64,000 nt of DNA from Pseudomonas sp. QTF5 (GTDB taxonomy: Bacteria > Pseudomonadota > Gammaproteobacteria > Pseudomonadales > Pseudomonadaceae). How positions within the stretch are numbered: the stretch's first letter is position 1; the number at the start of each line of letters is the position of its first letter. The stretch lies in assembly GCF_000512695.2 (NCBI RefSeq), contig NZ_AZRW02000021.1, positions 26,276 through 90,275 on the forward strand. Reading direction: 5' to 3'. Under the pieces are notes generated by a model. The model saw nothing but the letters and a program-made list of their open reading frames with translations, searched no databases and was not told where the DNA came from. Positions 54,280-62,974 of the stretch are shown here, piece by piece. Both the position numbers and the translations under genes were made by a program.

Positions 54280-56031
54280 CTACAACTTGCTCTGTCCTAA
54301 CGCCATCGAGGGAGGCACCGCTCGCCTCCCGTCCAGCGACGGCCACTCCGAAGGCAGATTCAGTGCCCGCAACACCGGCTTATCGTACCCATACACATCG
54401 GGCTTGAACGTCACTCGCCCATCAAGGCTCAGGTCTACCGTCCAGTAGGCCAATAGCACCGGCACTTTCACGGGGAGCCTGATGTTCTCTGTCTTGCCGT
54501 TGGCCAGCTGCTTTTGAATCCCTGCGCTGCCCCAGCGAACCGGGTCGTTGAACAACAGCTCCACCAACTGCAGCGGGTTTTCTACCCGAATACAACCGGA
54601 ACTGGTCGCGCGATTGGATTGCGCAAACAGCTCGCGATGGGGTGTGTCGTGCAGATAAATGGCGTAGTCATTGGGAAAGCGAATCACCACCTGTCCCAGC
54701 GAGTTATCCGACCCTGCATCCTGACGTAGCGTAAGGCCGCGCGGGTTGTCCCAATCGACGGTCGACGGGTCGAGCTCGTTGCCTTCTCGATCGATCACGC
54801 GAATCCGGTTTGCATCGAGGTAACCAGGATTGTTGCGAATCTTTGGCAGCATATCCTTGACCAGAATGGTCGGCGGCACGGTCCAGGTCGGGTTGAACGT
54901 GACGTAGGTGACTTCCGATTGAAAAATCGGTGTACTGCGATACGGTTTACCCACCTGCACCCGGGAGCGCCAGATCAGCTTGCCATCGCGATAGAACGAA
55001 ACCTTGTACCCGGCGATGTCGACGATGACAAAGGTGCCCTGAAGTTTGTACAGCAGCCACCGCGCCCGCTCCATGTTCACGCGGACCTGGTCGATTCGCG
55101 CCTCGACCGGCACGTTCAGCGCCGCGAGTGTCGCCGGCCCCGCCACACCATCTGCCCCGAGGTATTGCTCGGCCTGATACTTCTTCACCGCCGCCATGAC
55201 GGAGTCGTCGTAGTCGGAGCGCGCGTTCTTTTTCGCAGCCAGGTAACCACCCGCCACCAAACGGGCTCGCAACTGCGCAACCGAGGCGTCGTCCATGCCG
55301 GGCCTGAGGGTCTGCCCGCCTGGGATCTTTGGCCAGCCACCACTGTCGCGAACCCTGCGCAGTTGCGCCAGGCCCTGCCGCAACGTGCCATAAATCGCTT
55401 CTTGTGGCGGCGCCTGGGCGAACGCGCGCGCGACGTCATGGCTGTCGAGGGCGGCAAAGAAAAGATTGACGTCCTCCCGAGGATCGATGCCAACCGGATC
55501 GAAATTCCAATGGAAGTCCAGCCGCGAAGGGTCGACCTTGCCGCGCCGCAATTGCAGCAGCGCCGTGATAAATGTCTGGGTCGCGGTGATATCAAAAGCT
55601 GCCTGCTGCCCGGGAGTGGGTGCAGTTGTCTGCATCGAGTTTCTGGCCGTGACCAGTTCGGCAATCCGAAAATCCTCAGGGTCCAGGCCATCGACCCCGG
55701 TGTCGCTCAGGCTTTTCAATAACTGGACGACATCGTCATCGTCCGTCCAGGCGGCGCGATAACCACGATGGCTATAAAAATCCAGCACTGCTCGGTTAAC
55801 GTCGACCCGTTGATGACGCGGCGAGGTGAGCAACGGGGGAAACGCCGAACTCAATGGCGCCAATGCTGCCTGAATCGCCTGACCGACGTAATCCCCAGGC
55901 GCTGCATCCGCAACCGCGCTAACGGGAGATGGCGGCTCAATCGGCGAAGTTTCCGCAATTGCCATGCCGCTTATCAGAAAGCCCATAAAAAATATGCGGC
56001 TTATGACGAATAACCTTGTTAATTGCCCCAT
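54280..56031 (-). CDS. L,D-transpeptidase, YcbB/LdtD type
   Basis: 583 aa with a signal peptide or anchor (residues 5-25). A YcbB scaffold domain, a peptidoglycan-binding repeat (about 255-310, QLRARLVAGGYLAAKKN) and a YkuD catalytic domain (about 355-530) follow. The active site is SNRATSSGCIRVENP, with the catalytic cysteine about 25 residues from the domain end, and HDTPHRELF upstream. These enzymes form 3-3 crosslinks in peptidoglycan and can confer beta-lactam tolerance. It diverges from a second transpeptidase-like gene across 80 bp. Confidence 0.92.
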   Translation of the reverse strand: MGQLTRLFVISRIFFMGFLISGMAIAETSPIEPPSPVSAVADAAPGDYVGQAIQAALAPLSSAFPPLLTSPRHQRVDVNRAVLDFYSHRGYRAAWTDDDDVVQLLKSLSDTGVDGLDPEDFRIAELVTARNSMQTTAPTPGQQAAFDITATQTFITALLQLRRGKVDPSRLDFHWNFDPVGIDPREDVNLFFAALDSHDVARAFAQAPPQEAIYGTLRQGLAQLRRVRDSGGWPKIPGGQTLRPGMDDASVAQLRARLVAGGYLAAKKNARSDYDDSVMAAVKKYQAEQYLGADGVAGPATLAALNVPVEARIDQVRVNMERARWLLYKLQGTFVIVDIAGYKVSFYRDGKLIWRSRVQVGKPYRSTPIFQSEVTYVTFNPTWTVPPTILVKDMLPKIRNNPGYLDANRIRVIDREGNELDPSTVDWDNPRGLTLRQDAGSDNSLGQVVIRFPNDYAIYLHDTPHRELFAQSNRATSSGCIRVENPLQLVELLFNDPVRWGSAGIQKQLANGKTENIRLPVKVPVLLAYWTVDLSLDGRVTFKPDVYGYDKPVLRALNLPSEWPSLDGRRAVPPSMALGQSKL

Positions 56032-56112
56032 GGATAATCCTTAATCTCCCGTTTTCAACCGGCTAGCGTCGTGCGCGCTGCTAGACTCGAAACAATCAGA
56101 TGAGACTTGCGT

Positions 56113-56817
56113 ATGGCCCTAGACCGCTGCGGCTTTTTAATAACGGCCCTGTTGCTGACCGCGTGTACCTTACCGGCAGCCTACGCCGATTCGCTTGAAG
56201 CCGCGCTCATCAAAGCGGCCCCCAATGCCAACGCCAAGGTGATTGCCCTAGCCGTACGCGCTTCCCAATGCAGCCGGGCCAAAAGCGCGGCTCCGGCGCA
56301 AAGACTAGCAGTGATCGATTATTCCCTGCCCTCGACCGCGCAACGTCTTTGGGTGTTCGACCTTAAACAACGCAAATTGTTGTTCCACGAACTGGTCGCC
56401 CATGGTCGCAACAGCGGCGAAAACATGGCCCGTCAGTTCTCCAACCGTAATGCCAGTTACGCCACCAGCCTGGGTTTGTACCGAACCCAGTCCAGCTATG
56501 TCGGGCAGAACGGCTATTCGTTACGCATGGAAGGTCTGGAACCGGGTTTCAACGACAACGCTTTCGAGCGGGCGATCGTCATTCATGGCGCACCGTATGT
56601 CAGTCCTGACCTGGCGCGGGCGAATGGCCGGATCGGTAGAAGCCTGGGTTGCCCGGCGGTGAGGCCTGCGATTGCACATCAGTTGATCGACTCGATGAAA
56701 GATGGGCAGCTGTTGTTTTCTTACTATCCGGATCAGCGCTGGTTGAAGTCTTCTTCGTATATCAATTGCGGTAATGCCACCGTGGCAGATTCGTTCAAGC
56801 CGAATAGAAGTCATTGA
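56113..56817 (+). CDS. L,D-transpeptidase catalytic-domain protein (YkuD_2 family)
   Basis: 234 aa from the ATG at 56113; a TTG two codons earlier is possible. A signal peptide (FLITALLLTACTLPAAYADS) ends near residue 28, and its LLTAC could also be read as a lipobox. The catalytic region is distinct from LdtD: YGRSLGCPAVRP-type SxGCPA motif (RSLGCPAVRPAIAH) with the upstream histidine in IHGAPYVSP. Members cut or link peptidoglycan, the exact reaction being unsure. It faces the LdtD-like gene across a shared promoter region, so the two may be co-regulated. Confidence 0.88.
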   Translation: MALDRCGFLITALLLTACTLPAAYADSLEAALIKAAPNANAKVIALAVRASQCSRAKSAAPAQRLAVIDYSLPSTAQRLWVFDLKQRKLLFHELVAHGRNSGENMARQFSNRNASYATSLGLYRTQSSYVGQNGYSLRMEGLEPGFNDNAFERAIVIHGAPYVSPDLARANGRIGRSLGCPAVRPAIAHQLIDSMKDGQLLFSYYPDQRWLKSSSYINCGNATVADSFKPNRSH

Positions 56818-56962
56818 ACACCGTGTGAAACTGTCAAAACTGTAATCTTGGCCTCAGCCTGCTGAAAGGCGCCGCCCGTTAGCCTCCTCTTACAGAAGTT
56901 CTCTTCCCTCCGCTCAGGATGGACCTGAGGGCTTCACCAGATTGACGGACGGGAAAAACGGC

Positions 56963-58756
56963 ATGCATTCCAACACCTCAAGACGCACTTTCGTGAAGGG
57001 CCTGGCCGCTGGCGGGGTTCTTGCTGGCCTCGGGCTGTGGCGCACGCCGGTCTGGGCGGTCACCAGCCCCGGCGAACCGAACGTACTGACCGGTACCGAG
57101 TTCGACCTGTTCATCGGTGAAACCCCGGTCAACATCACCGGCAACCCTCGCACGGCGATGACCATCAACGGCGGCATTCCCGGCCCCCTGCTGCGCTGGC
57201 GTGAAGGCGACACCGTCACGCTGCGGGTGAAGAACAAACTCAAGGACACCACTTCCATTCACTGGCACGGCATTTTGCTGCCGGCCAACATGGACGGCGT
57301 ACCGGGCCTGAGCTTTCACGGCATCGAACCGGATGGCATGTACGTCTACCAGTTCAAGGTCCGGCAAAACGGCACTTACTGGTACCACAGCCATTCGGGT
57401 TTCCAGGAGCAGTCCGGGGTTTACGGACCATTGGTGATCGACGCCAAGGAACCGGAGCCGTTCCAGTACGACCGCGATTACGTGGTGATGCTGACCGACT
57501 GGACCGACGAAGATGCCGTCGGCCTGATGAGCAAACTCAAGAAACAATCGGATTACTACAACTACCACAAGCGCACCGTGGGCGATTTCATCCACGACGT
57601 CAGCGAGAAAGGCTGGGGCTCGACGGTCGCCGATCGCAAGATGTGGGCCGAGATGAAGATGAACCCGACGGATCTGGCCGATGTCAGCGGAGCCACTTAT
57701 ACCTACTTGATGAACGGCCAGGCGCCGAACATGAACTGGACCGGCGTATTCCGCCCCGGCGAAAAGCTGCGACTGCGTTTCATCAACGGCTCGTCGATGA
57801 CCTACTTCGACGTGCGCATCCCCGGCCTGAAAATGACCGTGGTCGCGGCAGATGGTCAACACGTCAAACCGGTGAGCGTCGATGAATTTCGCATTGCGGT
57901 GGCGGAGACATTCGATGTGATCGTCGAGCCGACCCAGGACGCCTACACCCTGTTCGCTCAGTCGATGGATCGAACGGGGTTTGCCCGAGGCACGCTTGCG
58001 GCGAAGGCCGGGTTGTCGGCACCGGTGCCACCGCTGGATCCGCGACCGCTGGTGACCATGGATGACATGGGCATGGGCGGGATGGATCACGGCAGCATGG
58101 GCGGCGACATGGCGGGGATGGATCACAGTGCAATGCAAGGCATGACGGGCATGGACGGCGGGGACATGCAGGGCATGGACAACATGGCCGGGATGGATCA
58201 CAGCAGCATGACCATGGGCGGCATGGCCGGTATGCAATCCCATCCCGACACGGAAAAAGACAACCCGCTGGTGGACATGCAAGCCATGACCACCTCGCCG
58301 AAACTCGACGACCCGGGCCTTGGCTTGCGCGATAACGGCCGTCGCGTACTGACTTACTCCGACCTGCGCAGCACCTTCGAAGACCCGGACGGCCGCGAGC
58401 CCGGCCGCACCATCGAGTTGCACCTGACCGGCCACATGGAGAAATTCGCCTGGTCGTTCAACGGCGTGAAATTCTCCGATGCCGAACCGCTGCGACTCAA
58501 GTACGGCGAGCGGGTTCGGGTGGTGCTGGTCAATGACACGATGATGACTCACCCCATTCACCTGCACGGCATGTGGAGCGATCTTGAAGACGAGAACGGC
58601 CAGTTCATGGTGCGCAAACACACCATCGACATGCCGCCGGGATCAAAGCGCAGCTACCGGGTCACCGCCGATGCGCTCGGCCGTTGGGCCTATCACTGCC
58701 ATCTCCTGTACCACATGGAAATGGGCATGTTCCGTGAAGTTCGCGTGGAAGAATGA
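56963..58756 (+). CDS. copA: Copper resistance multicopper oxidase CopA
   Basis: 598 aa from the ATG at 56963. A Tat signal (SRRTFVKGLAAGG) exports it folded to the periplasm, where it oxidises Cu(I) and binds copper. The four copper sites are visible: HWHG (about 97), HSHSG, HPIHLHG (about 540) and HCHLLYHMEMGMF at the end. A Met/Asp/Gly/His-rich stretch (about residues 370-430, repeated MDHSxM and GMxGM) is the extra copper-binding region. It heads copABCD, all on one strand with short gaps. A CopR-like site may lie upstream near 56829-56845. Confidence 0.95.
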   Translation: MHSNTSRRTFVKGLAAGGVLAGLGLWRTPVWAVTSPGEPNVLTGTEFDLFIGETPVNITGNPRTAMTINGGIPGPLLRWREGDTVTLRVKNKLKDTTSIHWHGILLPANMDGVPGLSFHGIEPDGMYVYQFKVRQNGTYWYHSHSGFQEQSGVYGPLVIDAKEPEPFQYDRDYVVMLTDWTDEDAVGLMSKLKKQSDYYNYHKRTVGDFIHDVSEKGWGSTVADRKMWAEMKMNPTDLADVSGATYTYLMNGQAPNMNWTGVFRPGEKLRLRFINGSSMTYFDVRIPGLKMTVVAADGQHVKPVSVDEFRIAVAETFDVIVEPTQDAYTLFAQSMDRTGFARGTLAAKAGLSAPVPPLDPRPLVTMDDMGMGGMDHGSMGGDMAGMDHSAMQGMTGMDGGDMQGMDNMAGMDHSSMTMGGMAGMQSHPDTEKDNPLVDMQAMTTSPKLDDPGLGLRDNGRRVLTYSDLRSTFEDPDGREPGRTIELHLTGHMEKFAWSFNGVKFSDAEPLRLKYGERVRVVLVNDTMMTHPIHLHGMWSDLEDENGQFMVRKHTIDMPPGSKRSYRVTADALGRWAYHCHLLYHMEMGMFREVRVEE

Positions 58757-58766
58757 GGCGCTACCC

Positions 58767-59657
58767 ATGACCAGACTGATTCGCTTTACCCGCCTCGCTT
58801 TGGCACTCGCTGGCTTCACGGCGTCTTCGGCCATGGCCGCTACCGACGACATGCAGGGCATGGACCATAGCCAGATGTCGGGCATGGATCACAGTCAAAT
58901 GCAGAGCATGGACGACGGCCAGATGCAGCCCGCCGCGCCAACCCAAAGCCGCACGCCGATCCCGGCACTGACCGATGCCGACCGCGCCGCCGTGTACGTC
59001 AGCCCCACGGGCCACGCCGTGCATGACACCGCGCTCAACCATTACTTCCTCGCCGACAAACTCGAATGGCAGGACGCCGACGACGGCAGCGCGTTGGCGT
59101 GGGACCTGTCCGGCTGGATCGGCGGCGACATCGATCGCCTGTGGTTGCGCTCCGAAGGCGAACGCGTCAATGGCAAAACCGAAGACGCCGAAGTCCAGGC
59201 ACTCTGGGGCCACGCGATCAGCCCATGGTGGGACGTGGTGACCGGCGTGCGCCAGGATTTCAAACCCGGCGAGCCGCAAACCTGGGCCGCGTTCGGCGTG
59301 CAAGGCATGGCGCTGTACAACCTCGAAACCGAGGCCACGGCCTTCATCGGCGAAGGTGGCCAGACTGCCGCACGGCTGGAAGGTGACTACGACATCCTGC
59401 TCACCAACCGGCTGATTTTGCAGCCGACCGCCGAGCTCAACGTCTACGGCAAAAACGACCCGCAACGGGGCATCGGCTCCGGGGTGTCCAACACCGAAGC
59501 CGGCCTGCGATTGCGCTATGAAATCCGCCGGGAATTCGCGCCCTACATCGGCGTGACCTGGAACCGCACCTACGGCAAAACCGCCGACTACGCCAAGGAC
59601 GAAGGCGAGGACCGCAGCGAAGCCCGCCTCGTCGTTGGCGTTCGGTTGTGGTTCTAA
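58767..59657 (+). CDS. copB: Copper resistance outer-membrane protein CopB
   Basis: 296 aa from the ATG at 58767, 10 nt after copA. A signal peptide ends at AMAATDD. An MDHSQM-rich copper-binding stretch follows (about residues 28-55), then an outer-membrane beta-barrel region with alternating strands and a C-terminal aromatic residue (VVGVRLWF). CopB is thought to bind or export copper at the outer membrane. Upstream in-frame residues overlap copA in a different frame and were excluded. Confidence 0.93.
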   Translation: MTRLIRFTRLALALAGFTASSAMAATDDMQGMDHSQMSGMDHSQMQSMDDGQMQPAAPTQSRTPIPALTDADRAAVYVSPTGHAVHDTALNHYFLADKLEWQDADDGSALAWDLSGWIGGDIDRLWLRSEGERVNGKTEDAEVQALWGHAISPWWDVVTGVRQDFKPGEPQTWAAFGVQGMALYNLETEATAFIGEGGQTAARLEGDYDILLTNRLILQPTAELNVYGKNDPQRGIGSGVSNTEAGLRLRYEIRREFAPYIGVTWNRTYGKTADYAKDEGEDRSEARLVVGVRLWF

Positions 59658-59712
59658 ACGCTTCAACTCAAAAACCTAAAAACCAACCGCTTAAAGCGGT
59701 AAGAGGCCTTGC

Positions 59713-60096
59713 ATGCGCATGATTAAAACTACCGCTGTTGCCATCGCACTTTCCACCGGGCTGCTCATGAGCGCACTGGCTCAAGCCCACCCGAAACTGC
59801 TCTCCTCCACCCCGGCCGAAGGCGCGGACGGCGCAGCACCGAGTAACATCGAACTGCACTTCTCCGAAAACCTCATGACCCAATTCTCCGGCGCCAAACT
59901 GGTCATGACCGCCATGCCCGGCATGGCCCACTCGCCCATGCCCATGAAGGCCAAAGTCTCCGGCGGCAGCGACCCGAAAACCATGGTCATCACCCCGCTC
60001 TCGCCACTGCCCACCGGCAGCTACAAAGTCGAATGGCGCGCCGTGTCTTCGGACACTCACCCGATCACCGGCAACGTTACGTTCAAAGTGAAGTGA
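59713..60096 (+). CDS. copC: Copper-binding periplasmic protein CopC
   Basis: 127 aa with a signal peptide cut before HPKLLSSTPAEG, which exposes His1, the Cu(II) ligand. The beta-barrel domain contains the Met-rich Cu(I) site (MTAMPGMAHSPMPM) and the second histidine in SSDTHPITG. CopC hands copper to CopD. Its ribosome site is AAGAGG, eight bases before the ATG. It is 55 nt from copB and 3 nt from copD. Confidence 0.95.
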   Translation: MRMIKTTAVAIALSTGLLMSALAQAHPKLLSSTPAEGADGAAPSNIELHFSENLMTQFSGAKLVMTAMPGMAHSPMPMKAKVSGGSDPKTMVITPLSPLPTGSYKVEWRAVSSDTHPITGNVTFKVK

Positions 60097-60099
60097 TTG

Positions 60100-61023
60100 A
60101 TGAGCGACTCGGTCAGCATTGCCCTGCGGTTTGCGTTGTATGTGGATTTGATGCTGTCGTTCGGGGTGGCGCTTTTTGGCTTGTACAGCCTTAAAGGGCA
60201 GGAACGGATGTCGGGAACGGTGTTGCCGTTCCGGTCGATGTTGGCGGGGACGGCGGTACTGGGTGCAGTGTTGTCCGTTGCCAGCATGCTGATGATGGCG
60301 AGTGCCATGAGCGGGGAATCGGACTTCGCCGAACTGCGTCCGCACATCGAAATGATGGTGCTTGAAACGGATGTGGGGTTGGCCTGTGTGGTTCGCATCG
60401 TTGCGCTGGTCGTCGCTGGTTTGGCGGTGATGCTCCGTGCGCCTGGTTTTAGCTTGTTGGTCGCGGCTTTTGCCGGCGGTGTTGCCCTCGCTAGCCTGGC
60501 CTGGAGCGGGCATGGGGCGATGGATGAAGGCAGTCGTCGTTATTGGCATTTCGTGGTGGATATTCTGCACTTGCTGGCGGCGGGGGCATGGGTTGGGGCG
60601 TTGGTGGCGTTTGCGTTGATGGCGAAAATCAATGCTCTGCAAACTGAAGCGCGCATCAGGTTGCTGGCCCGCGCGGTTAATCGGTTTGAGGTGATTGGCG
60701 CGGTCATCGTGGTGCTCATCACGGTGACGGGGGTTGTGAATTATCTGTTCATCGTTGGGCCGAAGCTGGATGAGGTGTTTCTCAGCACTTATGGGGTTTT
60801 GCTGTTTATCAAAGTGGTGCTGTTTGCCGGAATGCTTGTGCTTGCCGCGCTGAACCGGTTTCACCTTGGGCCGCTTTTGGACCGGTCGTTGCGGGACGGG
60901 CAATACACGGTCGCCGCCAATGCGTTGCGGCGCAGCGTGATGGTGGAATTGGTGGCGGCGGTGTTGATTGTGGGGTTGGTGGCCTGGTTGGGGACGTTGA
61001 GTCCGGAGATGGACGCTCTGTAG
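60100..61023 (+). CDS. copD: Copper resistance inner-membrane protein CopD
   Basis: 307 aa with eight predicted membrane helices; the ATG at 60100 is preferred over a TTG one codon earlier. Family features are W..HG-type HGAMDEGSRRYWHFVVDILHLLAAGAWVGAL and YGVLLFIKVVLFAGMLVLAALNR. With CopC it moves copper across the inner membrane. Codon use is unlike copABC: third positions are richer in T and G, with many GTT, GTG, TTG and GGG codons, so its local history may differ. No terminator is evident after it. Confidence 0.93.
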   Translation: MSDSVSIALRFALYVDLMLSFGVALFGLYSLKGQERMSGTVLPFRSMLAGTAVLGAVLSVASMLMMASAMSGESDFAELRPHIEMMVLETDVGLACVVRIVALVVAGLAVMLRAPGFSLLVAAFAGGVALASLAWSGHGAMDEGSRRYWHFVVDILHLLAAGAWVGALVAFALMAKINALQTEARIRLLARAVNRFEVIGAVIVVLITVTGVVNYLFIVGPKLDEVFLSTYGVLLFIKVVLFAGMLVLAALNRFHLGPLLDRSLRDGQYTVAANALRRSVMVELVAAVLIVGLVAWLGTLSPEMDAL

Positions 61024-61175
61024 AGAATGTCAGCATCCGATGACCGGCCATAGCAGTCAGTGGACAGGATGAGGGGCCTTTACTAGCGTCTAACCACACT
61101 AGATTTCAAGCCAGAGGGTTCAACACCCAAGCGCCAAGGTGAAAAAGCGGCGCAATTATCGAAAGGAGTTCGAAA

Positions 61176-61517
61176 ATGGCTAGCGTAATGAAAGTGGTGG
61201 ATGTCGACTTAAAAATACTTAAATCAAACCCACCGCAGCTACACATATCGGCAATTGGCCTTGTGGGTTCTGCTGGATGGACAAACCCGAGACTGGAACC
61301 ACGGGTTTATATTCAGTTCCCGCCTGACGGCATTCAAGACTTCGATTTTGTTGCTGATCCGCCCCAAGGAGTTGTTGTACAGGTCGTCCTTCCCATCGAC
61401 GCATCAACGCTTTGGAAAGAGCCGCCACTCGATAAACTCAAGGGAGTAAGAGTCCACTCTGCTAGCAACTCGATTGAAGCGCATCTTAAGAGTTCGAAGT
61501 CCTTGGCGTGTGGATAA
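61176..61517 (+). CDS. Hypothetical protein (orphan)
   Basis: 113 aa; a GAAAGGAGT ribosome site sits eight bases before the ATG. Predicted soluble and mostly beta (VVDVDLKILKSNPPQLHISAIG, YIQFPPDGIQDFDF, QVVLPIDAS). No family is recognised. It is lower in GC, with A-rich codons (AAA, ATA, AGT) that differ from its neighbours, a sign of transfer. It is flanked by copD and a hairpin (61535-61563). Function unknown. Confidence 0.7.
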   Translation: MASVMKVVDVDLKILKSNPPQLHISAIGLVGSAGWTNPRLEPRVYIQFPPDGIQDFDFVADPPQGVVVQVVLPIDASTLWKEPPLDKLKGVRVHSASNSIEAHLKSSKSLACG

Positions 61518-61534
61518 ACAACCAATGTGAAGGG

Positions 61535-61563
61535 ATACGTGTCGGGCCTTGCCTGACACGTAT
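61535..61563. repeat. Perfect 9-bp inverted repeat after the orphan gene
   Basis: ATACGTGTC and GACACGTAT are separated by 11 bp. It lacks a T run, so it is not a canonical terminator, but it could mark transcript end or a binding site. Confidence 0.5.
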
Positions 61564-61671
61564 CACGCATTGGAATGAATGGGCTATTGGGACGATGGAT
61601 GACAGTCAAGAAGCGCTTTCACTACACTGACTCCCGCTTGAACCCCACTCCATCACAAAAGCCCGATAACA

Positions 61672-62463
61672 ATGAAAACCATAAAAAGCACAATGATGCT
61701 CTGTGGCCTGCTCGCGTTAGCCAGCGGCGTTCAGGCAGAGCAAAGCCCTTCCCATCTCGACACCGTCCTGCAACAAGGCCAACTGCGCGTTTGCACGACA
61801 GGCGACTACAAACCCTACACCTTCAAAGGCGAAGACGGCGAATACTCGGGCATCGACATCGCCATGGCCCGCTCACTGGCCGACAGCCTGGGCGTGAAGG
61901 TTGAGTGGGTCCAGACCACCTGGAAAACCCTGATGCCCGACATGCTCGCGGGCAAATGCGACATCGGCGTCGGCGGCATCTCCGTCACGCTGGAACGCCA
62001 GAAAAAAGCTTTCTTCAGCACCACACTGGATGTCGACGGCAAAATCCCGTTGGTGCGCTGCGAAAATCAGGCGCAGTACCAGACCATCGAACAAATCAAC
62101 CAACCTTCGGTTCGCCTGGTCGAACCGGCCGGCGGCACCAACGAGGCTTTCGTTCACGCCTTCCTGCCCAAGGCGCAATTGCGGCTGCACGACAACGTAA
62201 CAATCTTCCAGGAACTGCTGGATAAGAAGGCTGACGTGATGATTACCGATGCTTCGGAAGCGCTGTACCAGCAGAAACTCAAACCGGGTTTGTGTGCGGT
62301 TAACCCGACGCAATTTATGCAGTATGGGGAGAAGGCTTATCTGTTGCCGCGGGATGATATTAGCTGGAAGTTGTATGTCGATCAGTGGCTGCACTTGGCC
62401 AAGGTGACGGGGAATTACCAGAAAATTCTGGGGCAGTGGATTGCGGTGCCGGAGGCGAAATAG
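61672..62463 (+). CDS. Periplasmic substrate-binding-type protein, PheC-like
   Basis: 263 aa with a signal peptide (ending VQAEQS). The fold is the small-molecule-binding domain of amino-acid ABC transporters; no transporter partners are nearby. The sequence strongly resembles P. aeruginosa PheC, a periplasmic cyclohexadienyl (prephenate/arogenate) dehydratase, as I recall: TTGDYKPYTF, ISVTLERQKKAFFS, GGTNEAF, DNVTIFQELL, EKAYLLPRDD and YVDQWLHLA all align. It may therefore make phenylpyruvate or phenylalanine in the periplasm. A binding-only role is the alternative. Confidence 0.82.
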   Translation: MKTIKSTMMLCGLLALASGVQAEQSPSHLDTVLQQGQLRVCTTGDYKPYTFKGEDGEYSGIDIAMARSLADSLGVKVEWVQTTWKTLMPDMLAGKCDIGVGGISVTLERQKKAFFSTTLDVDGKIPLVRCENQAQYQTIEQINQPSVRLVEPAGGTNEAFVHAFLPKAQLRLHDNVTIFQELLDKKADVMITDASEALYQQKLKPGLCAVNPTQFMQYGEKAYLLPRDDISWKLYVDQWLHLAKVTGNYQKILGQWIAVPEAK

Positions 62464-62474
62464 CTCGCCGCGGC

Positions 62475-62545
62475 CCATTCCATGTAGCAGCTGGCGAAGC
62501 CTGCGTCCGGCTGCGCAGCAGTTGTAAAATCAGAACGCGCGATGC
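62475..62545. repeat. REP-like palindromic sequence after the PheC-like gene
   Basis: GTAGCAGCTGGCGAAGCCTG and the following CGGCTGCGCAGCAG resemble the second REP family (GTAGGAGCTGCCGCAGGCTG). A related copy lies near 44953-44980. Confidence 0.5.
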
Positions 62546-62558
62546 ATCAGGTAAATCA

Positions 62559-62588
62559 CGCAACGGCGGAAGCATTTCAGCCGTTGCG
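62559..62588. terminator. Bidirectional terminator between PheC-like and lipoprotein genes
   Basis: A perfect 9-bp stem CGCAACGGC / GCCGTTGCG with a 12-base loop and a short T run. It is shared by the convergent genes. Confidence 0.65.
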
Positions 62589-62594
62589 TCACTT

Positions 62595-62792
62595 TTAATC
62601 GTGCAGCAAGCCTGAGCTGTATTCATTGAAACTGTTGCCGATGGCGCTGCCGCCGAGGTTTAACTTGTTGGGGCTAAGGCTATCGAACTGTTGGCAGGCT
62701 TCTGAAAAACAGGTGCTGGTGCTCATACCCGAGCAAGCGCTCAACAGTAATGCGCCGGCGATCATCACGACTTTGAACAGGTTCGAGATCAT
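62595..62792 (-). CDS. Small lipoprotein, hypothetical
   Basis: 65 aa. The signal peptide ends in a clear lipobox LLLSAC (Cys near 20), after which +2 is Ser, favouring the outer membrane. A near-perfect AGGAAA ribosome site lies four bases before the ATG. The mature part of about 45 residues is Ser/Asn-rich with two further cysteines (STCFSEACQQF), possibly forming a disulfide. The family is not recognised. It is the smallest convincing gene of the region and overlaps no other frame. Confidence 0.72.
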   Translation of the reverse strand: MISNLFKVVMIAGALLLSACSGMSTSTCFSEACQQFDSLSPNKLNLGGSAIGNSFNEYSSGLLHD

Positions 62793-62924
62793 TTTCAGTT
62801 TCCTGTGGGCTGGAAGCGTGCCGACACCGAGCTTAGGTGGTCATCTTATGCCGCAAGCCTGACGAACTTGATGAAACATTGCTGAACGACAGCGTTGGTT
62901 CAGCTAGTGCGTTTTCTTGAATTG

Positions 62925-62955
62925 AAAAAAGGGCGTTCCTCAGGAACGCCCTTTT
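62925..62955. terminator. Terminator downstream of the DUF6124 unit
   Basis: A 12-bp stem AAGGGCGTTCCT / AGGAACGCCCTT has A and T runs on each side. It ends the leftward two-gene unit and could act in both directions. Confidence 0.9.
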
Positions 62956-62974
62956 CTTATAACGGCAGCGACGC

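Noticed and set aside
56978..58621. A 547-aa leftward frame opposite copA
   Set aside because: Antisense shadow of a clear multicopper oxidase; no domain is recognisable.
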